Of a stretch of 10,233 nucleotides of DNA, positions 6,535-10,233 are shown in pieces. The position numbers and the translations under genes are program-made. The first letter of the stretch is position 1. The number at the start of each line of letters is the position of its first letter. The notes under the pieces were generated by a model. It did no database searches and was not told where the DNA came from. It saw nothing but the letters and a program-made list of their open reading frames with translations. Origin of the DNA: Rikenellaceae bacterium (GTDB taxonomy: Bacteria; Bacteroidota; Bacteroidia; Bacteroidales; Rikenellaceae); NCBI GenBank assembly GCA_020859745.1, contig JAJBVQ010000078.1:1-10233 (forward strand). The letters are read 5' to 3'.

Positions 6535-7722
6535 ATGAAAAACCTCAATCTATACTTTCAGGTCCACCAACCGTTCCGGCTGAAGAAATACCGGTTCTTC
6601 AACATGGGCAAAGACCACTTCTATTTCGACGACTTCCTCAACCGAAGCATTCTGCAAAAGGTGGCCGCGGAATGCTACCTGCCGATGAACCAACTGTTGC
6701 TCAAGCTGATCCGCGAGCACGGGGCGGAGAACGTGCGCGTATCGTTCTCCATATCGGGGATCGCCATCGAGCAGTTCAAACTCTATGCGCTGGAGGTGAT
6801 CGACAGTTTCAAGGAGCTGGCGGACAGCGGCGCCGTCGAGTTTCTGGCCGAGACCTACGCCCATTCGCTGGCCTCGCTGACCAGCCCGGAGGAGTTCGAG
6901 CGGCAGGTGAAACTGCATGCGGATACTATGGAGGAGCTGTTCGGCGTGCGGCCCGCGACCTTCCGGAACACCGAACTCATTTACAGCGACAGCATCGGCG
7001 AAATAGTCTACAACATGGGCTATCGCACTTTGCTGACAGAGGGGGCCAAGCATATTTTGGGCTGGAAAAGCCCGAACTTCGTCTACGCCAACGCCATCAA
7101 GCAGGAGCAGAAATTGCTGCTGCGCAATTTCCGGCTGAGCGATGACATCGCGTTCCGGTTCAGCGACCGGGGTTGGGAAGGCTGGCCGCTGACGGCGGAC
7201 AAATACATCGACTGGATCATGGACCAGGAGGGCGAGATCATCAACCTGTTCATGGACTACGAGACCTGCGGGGAACACCAGAAACGGGATACGGGGATTT
7301 TCGAATTCATGGATCAGTTTATCACCCACGCCGTGAAACATCCCGAGCTGGAGTTGCGGACACCGAGCCAGATCGCGGCGAAATACGAACCCGTGGCGGT
7401 GCTGCATGTACCCCATCCCATTTCGTGGGCGGACGAGGAACGCGATATTACGGCCTGGCTGGGGAACGAGCTTCAGGACGAAGCGTTCGGCAAACTGTAC
7501 TCCCTGCAAGACAAGATTTATAAGCTCAACGACCCGGATATGACGCGGGTGTGGCATGTCTTGCAGTCTTCCGACCACTTCTACTACATGTGCACCAAAT
7601 GGTTCTCCGACGGGGATGTGCACAGCTATTTCAATCCTTACGACTCGCCGTACGACGCGTTCATGAATTACATGAACGTATTCAGCGACTTCAAACGGGA
7701 GGTGGAGCACCGGGTGGGGTAG
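6535..7722 (+). CDS. Glycoside hydrolase family 57 protein (alpha-amylase / glucanotransferase-like)
   Basis: A 395-residue retaining alpha-glucan enzyme with no signal peptide, so cytoplasmic. GH57 motifs in order: HQP (11-13); GAVEFLAETYAHSL (99-112); FRNTELIY (143-150) with Glu147 as the expected nucleophile; FMDYETCGEH (239-248) with Asp241 as the expected acid/base; and a fifth-motif region with DITAWLGNELQDEAF (304-318) followed by SSDHFYYM (345-352). GH57 includes alpha-amylases, 4-alpha-glucanotransferases, branching enzymes and amylopullulanases. The short length argues against the larger, C-terminally extended branching enzymes, but activity cannot be settled here. It is third in the glycogen unit, 73 bp after the glycosyltransferase, and probably cleaves or rearranges chains released by debranching. 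Confidence 0.93.
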   Translation: MKNLNLYFQVHQPFRLKKYRFFNMGKDHFYFDDFLNRSILQKVAAECYLPMNQLLLKLIREHGAENVRVSFSISGIAIEQFKLYALEVIDSFKELADSGAVEFLAETYAHSLASLTSPEEFERQVKLHADTMEELFGVRPATFRNTELIYSDSIGEIVYNMGYRTLLTEGAKHILGWKSPNFVYANAIKQEQKLLLRNFRLSDDIAFRFSDRGWEGWPLTADKYIDWIMDQEGEIINLFMDYETCGEHQKRDTGIFEFMDQFITHAVKHPELELRTPSQIAAKYEPVAVLHVPHPISWADEERDITAWLGNELQDEAFGKLYSLQDKIYKLNDPDMTRVWHVLQSSDHFYYMCTKWFSDGDVHSYFNPYDSPYDAFMNYMNVFSDFKREVEHRVG

Positions 7723-7773
7723 CCTTACCCTACCCATGCCGGAGGGCACTTATTTACGGTTCAAAAACAACCC

Positions 7774-7823
7774 GTTTCCGGCCGCACCCTGCATAATCCA
7801 TATGCAACGGCGCGGCCGGAAAC
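7774..7823. terminator. Long hairpin between convergent genes, likely terminator
   Basis: GTTTCCGGCCGC (7774-7785) pairs perfectly with GCGGCCGGAAAC (7812-7823), and an inner stem TGCATA (7790-7795) / TATGCA (7801-7806) closes the loop ATCCA. It lies 51 bp after the GH57 stop and 20 bp after the end of the facing oxidoreductase gene. On the minus strand the stem is followed shortly by TTGTTTTTG, so intrinsic termination of the minus genes is plausible. On the plus strand the T-run is weak (ACATTTAC). Confidence 0.7.
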
Positions 7824-7843
7824 ACATTTACAGGCCAGTATGG

Positions 7844-8494
7844 TCAGTACCCCACCGTGAAGCGTTCCCGGTGGTGCTGCGGCTCCTCCAGCTCGTCGAT
7901 CATCGCCACCGCGTAATCCTGCACCGAAATATGGCTCCGGCCCGTCGCCTCGTCCACCAGCAGGTCGTCCTTGCCCAGGCGGAACCTGGCCGTGCGTTCG
8001 CCCGCCGTCATGCTGGCCGACGGGGAGAGGAAAATCCAGTCCAGCTCCCTCTCCGGCATCAGCAAATCGTAATAGACCTGCGCCAGCGACTTGATCCCCG
8101 GCAGGATCTGCTCCGGCACCGGGCCGTCCAGCACACGCACCCCAGGTTTTACGAACAGGCTTCCCGCACCGCCGACCACCAGCAGCCGTTTCACACCCGA
8201 ACGCCGCACCCCCTCGATAATCGCCCGGTAACCCTCCAAAGTCTCATCATAGATATTCGGATTCGACCAGCCCGGATTGAACGCGCTGATCACCGCCTCG
8301 GCCCCGCTGACCAGCCTTTCCAGCTTGCCCTCGTCCGTCACGTCCGTTTCGACCACCTTCAGCTCCGGCCCCCGGCGGCGGATCTTGCCCGCATTCCTCA
8401 CCAGGGCCTTCACCTGCCATCCCCGGCCCAACACCTCTTCCAGCAAGGCCGAGCCCACAAAGCCGCTCGCCCCGATAATCGCTACCTGTCTCAT
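7844..8494 (-). CDS. NAD(P)-binding oxidoreductase, NmrA/YwnB-like atypical short-chain reductase
   Basis: A 216-residue Rossmann-fold protein. It starts MRQVAIIGASGFVGSALL, with the dinucleotide-binding glycine motif GASGFVG at 8-14 and an Arg at 33 (LVRN) that could favour NADPH. VISAFNPG (68-75), LLVVGGAGSLFV (104-115) and the C-terminal SHISVQDYAVAMIDELE (187-203) followed by RFTVGY are typical of the COG2910 / PF13460 'NADH-flavin reductase-like' group. Substrate is unknown; family members are proposed to act on flavins, quinones or as redox sensors. The ATG at 8494 lies 24 bp downstream of the nitroreductase stop, so the two are probably co-transcribed. It faces the glycogen unit. Confidence 0.87.
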   Translation of the reverse strand: MRQVAIIGASGFVGSALLEEVLGRGWQVKALVRNAGKIRRRGPELKVVETDVTDEGKLERLVSGAEAVISAFNPGWSNPNIYDETLEGYRAIIEGVRRSGVKRLLVVGGAGSLFVKPGVRVLDGPVPEQILPGIKSLAQVYYDLLMPERELDWIFLSPSASMTAGERTARFRLGKDDLLVDEATGRSHISVQDYAVAMIDELEEPQHHRERFTVGY

Positions 8495-8518
8495 ATCTCC
8501 AATGAATTTTTAGTCCCG

Positions 8519-9094
8519 TCAATACCCCACCGTCTGCGCCAGAACGAAACGGTGATTGGCATCCAGCATCAGCGTCCGCATTAGCTCCTCGACCTTGACA
8601 CCGGCCCGCACCACCGTTTTGAGCCCCTGCGACGCACAATAAAGATACACATTCTCGCTCATGTGCCCCGCATCGGTTCCCGCCAGGAAATGATACATCT
8701 CCGGGGCCAGCGGCGAACCGGCATAACGACCCGTATTCGCTATATACAACAGATTGAGCGGGGCCGTATAGACATAATCCTGCACCCCGGCGAAAGTTCG
8801 GTAGTCCCCTTCGACGACCGGTTCCAGCGTATGCGTATCCGGAACATACCGGTAGATCCCCTCCGGAAACACGGCATACACGTCGATCGGATAGAGGGCC
8901 ATAGCCGACGGAGCCGTCCGTTTGCCGTCCTCGCGGTTCACGCCGTAAGCCGCCCACAGCACCCCCGACAAATGGCCCAAGGCTAACCCGCGGGGTTGGA
9001 ACTCACGTTCCGAATGGCGTTCCTGCAAGGCCTCGCGTACCGTTCCCGGACGCGTAAAATCGGGAGGACCCAATTCGATCTGATTCAGTTTCAT
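8519..9094 (-). CDS. Nitroreductase family protein (FMN-dependent)
   Basis: A 191-residue nitroreductase-superfamily flavoprotein, a typical length. RHSEREF (26-32) forms the first FMN-phosphate site, GKRTAPSA (57-64) is a conserved loop, DAGHMSENVYLYCASQGLKTV (141-161) is the core helix region, and the protein ends AQTVGY, the usual C-terminal flavin-proximal segment. Such enzymes use NAD(P)H to reduce nitro compounds, quinones or related acceptors; the natural substrate is unknown. I chose ATG 9094 because the family match starts at MKLNQIELGPPDFTR. The frame stays open upstream, but that extension overlaps the alpha-galactosidase start region and looks non-coding. No signal peptide, so cytoplasmic. 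It is first in a two-gene unit and divergent from the alpha-galactosidase gene. Confidence 0.9.
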   Translation of the reverse strand: MKLNQIELGPPDFTRPGTVREALQERHSEREFQPRGLALGHLSGVLWAAYGVNREDGKRTAPSAMALYPIDVYAVFPEGIYRYVPDTHTLEPVVEGDYRTFAGVQDYVYTAPLNLLYIANTGRYAGSPLAPEMYHFLAGTDAGHMSENVYLYCASQGLKTVVRAGVKVEELMRTLMLDANHRFVLAQTVGY

Positions 9095-9117
9095 AGGACG
9101 GAATTTAAATTGACGCG

Positions 9118-9133
9118 ACCGGCAAAGGCCGGT
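9118..9133. promoter_or_regulatory. Hairpin in the divergent promoter region
   Basis: ACCGGC (9118-9123) and GCCGGT (9128-9133) flank the loop AAAG. This perfect 6-bp inverted repeat lies 24 bp before the nitroreductase start, and a 10-bp palindrome AATTTAAATT (9102-9111) sits next to it. Either could be an operator or part of the nitroreductase 5' leader. Function is inferred only from position. Confidence 0.35.
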
Positions 9134-9166
9134 ATGTTTCGACATGCAAGAATCGAGCCAAAATGC

Positions 9167-9174
9167 TATCTTTG
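9167..9174 (+). promoter_or_regulatory. Bacteroidetes-type -7 promoter element for the alpha-galactosidase
   Basis: TATCTTTG matches the Bacteroidetes -7 consensus TAnnTTTG exactly, 33 bp before the GH27 ATG. Transcription would begin at about 9180, leaving a leader of roughly 25 nt. No clear TTTG lies at the expected 19-21 bp upstream (bases 9143-9147 read CATGC), so this would be a promoter with a weak -33 element. Confidence 0.6.
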
Positions 9175-9206
9175 TCCTGACACTAACTTTTAGAACCATA
9201 TACTTT

Positions 9207-10233
9207 ATGAAATTGAAGATTTGGACGGCCTCGGCCCTATTGCTCCTGGCCGGATGCGGCATCGCACAGGCACAGCGCGAGCCCACGCCCGTAGACACGC
9301 TGGCCGTGACCCCGCCGATGGGCTGGAACAGCTGGAACCAGTTCGAATGGGAGGTCAGCGACTCGCTGATCCGCGAGATCGCCGACGCCATGGTGTCGAG
9401 CGGCATGCGCGACGCCGGATACCGGTACATTATCATCGACGACTACTGGGTCGGCGGGCGGGACACCAAAAACCGGATGTTCCCCGACCCGGTGCGCTTC
9501 CCGCACGGGATGAAGGCGCTGGCCGACTATGTCCACGGCAAGGGGCTGAAACTGGGCATCTATTCCGACGCGGCGGAGCTGACCTGCGCCGGGGTGACCG
9601 GCAGCCTCGGTTTCGAGGAGATCGACGCGCAGACCTTCGCCGACTGGGGCATCGACTACCTGAAATACGACTACTGCCATGCGCCGACCGACCGCACGAC
9701 GGCCTTCACGCGCTACAAAAAGATGGGCGACGCCCTGAAAAAGACCGGGCGGCCGATCGTTTACGCCATCTGCGAGTGGGGCGGCCGCAGCCCGTGGCTC
9801 TGGGCCAAGGCTGCGGGCGGTCACCTGTGGCGCACGACCTACGACTCGCGCGACGGCTGGTATTCGGGCGATCACGACCTGGTGGGGGTCATGGATATTT
9901 TCGACACGCAGGACGGATTGGAGCAATATGCCGGCCCGGGGGCGTGGAACGATCCGGATTTGCTGATGGTAGGGCTGTACGGTAAGGGCAAATCGTCGTC
10001 GCCGGACAAGCGTTTCCCGGGCTGTACGGATGAGGAGTACAAGACCCACTTCGCCCTGTGGTGCATGCTGGCGGCGCCGCTGATCGTGAACAACGACCTA
10101 CGGGATATGTCGGACTTCACCAAAGAGTTGCTGACCAACAAGCACCTGATCGCCGTGGATCAGGATTCCCTGGGGCGGCAGGGCTACACGTTCATGCGCT
10201 CGGACGACCTGCAATACCTGCTCAAAGAACTGA
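9207..10233 (+). CDS. Exported alpha-galactosidase, glycoside hydrolase family 27 (partial, 3' end missing)
   Basis: The reading frame from ATG 9207 stays open to the window's end (342 full codons), so the C-terminus is missing. The protein starts with a signal peptide, MKLKIWTASALLLLAGCGIA; LAGC (14-17) looks like a lipobox, but AQA (20-22, after AGCGI) would also suit signal peptidase I. The GH27 barrel follows: TPPMGWNSWNQF (35-46), YIIIDDYW (74-81), LGIYSDA (116-122), YLKYDYC (151-157) with Asp155 as the expected nucleophile, WRTTYD (208-213) with Asp213 aligned to the family acid/base, and WNDPDLLMVG (247-256). It should release terminal alpha-galactose from oligosaccharides or glycoconjugates in the periplasm or at the cell surface. 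It is divergent from the nitroreductase gene with its own promoter-like element. Confidence 0.95.
   Translation, partial: MKLKIWTASALLLLAGCGIAQAQREPTPVDTLAVTPPMGWNSWNQFEWEVSDSLIREIADAMVSSGMRDAGYRYIIIDDYWVGGRDTKNRMFPDPVRFPHGMKALADYVHGKGLKLGIYSDAAELTCAGVTGSLGFEEIDAQTFADWGIDYLKYDYCHAPTDRTTAFTRYKKMGDALKKTGRPIVYAICEWGGRSPWLWAKAAGGHLWRTTYDSRDGWYSGDHDLVGVMDIFDTQDGLEQYAGPGAWNDPDLLMVGLYGKGKSSSPDKRFPGCTDEEYKTHFALWCMLAAPLIVNNDLRDMSDFTKELLTNKHLIAVDQDSLGRQGYTFMRSDDLQYLLKEL

Noticed and set aside
5178..7749. Two antisense open frames of about 395 codons opposite the glycosyltransferase and GH57 genes (6362-5178 and 7749-6550)
   Set aside because: Both are codon-bias shadows without family motifs, while the plus-strand genes carry intact catalytic signatures.
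9095..9436. N-terminal extension of the nitroreductase by 114 residues
   Set aside because: It would run antisense through the GH27 start and promoter, has no family similarity, and the 191-residue form from 9094 has normal family length.
9221..10049. Open frames at plus 9221-9985 and minus 10049-9237 at the right end
   Set aside because: Both are shadows of the GH27 gene, whose true frame starts at 9207 and continues past the window edge with all catalytic motifs.

Overview
The window looks like chromosomal DNA from a GC-rich member of the Bacteroidales, plausibly Rikenellaceae/Alistipes-like. I infer this from the style of the proteins, the glycogen-debranching / glycosyltransferase / GH57 gene trio typical of Bacteroidetes, A-rich leaders in place of strong Shine-Dalgarno sites, and one good match to the Bacteroidetes -7 promoter element (TAnnTTTG). 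No database search was possible, so genus-level placement is an inference.

Layout, left to right. (1) Bases 1-287 are the 3' end of lipB (lipoate-pathway octanoyltransferase). (2) Bases 288-966 are about 680 bp without a convincing gene. They hold a threefold 19-bp tandem repeat, a large 80-nt hairpin with a perfect 20-bp arm, a chain of small hairpins and a 16-bp perfect palindrome. This is the least explained part of the window. (3) recJ (967-2730) encodes the single-strand DNA exonuclease and is closed by a strong intrinsic terminator. (4) Three same-strand genes (3074-7722) encode an archaeal-type glycogen debranching enzyme, a GT-B glycosyltransferase resembling glycogen/starch synthases, and a GH57 alpha-glucan enzyme. 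Spacings are 97 and 73 bp, so they are probably one unit. A long hairpin lies beyond them. (5) On the minus strand, facing the glycogen unit, a small nitroreductase (9094-8519) is followed after 24 bp by an NAD(P)-binding NmrA/YwnB-like oxidoreductase (8494-7844). (6) Divergent from the nitroreductase is a secreted or lipoprotein GH27 alpha-galactosidase (9207 onward), cut by the window's end.

Together the genes suggest a gut-type anaerobe that stores and remodels alpha-1,4/1,6-glucan inside the cell (synthesis or extension by the glycosyltransferase, branch removal by the debranching enzyme, chain cleavage or transfer by GH57) and removes alpha-galactosyl residues from external glycans with the exported GH27. 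recJ and lipB are housekeeping genes. No CRISPR array, transposase, phage gene, tRNA or rRNA was seen. The coding part is mostly ordinary; the more unusual signals are the repeat- and hairpin-rich spacer before recJ and a few local departures from family motifs.
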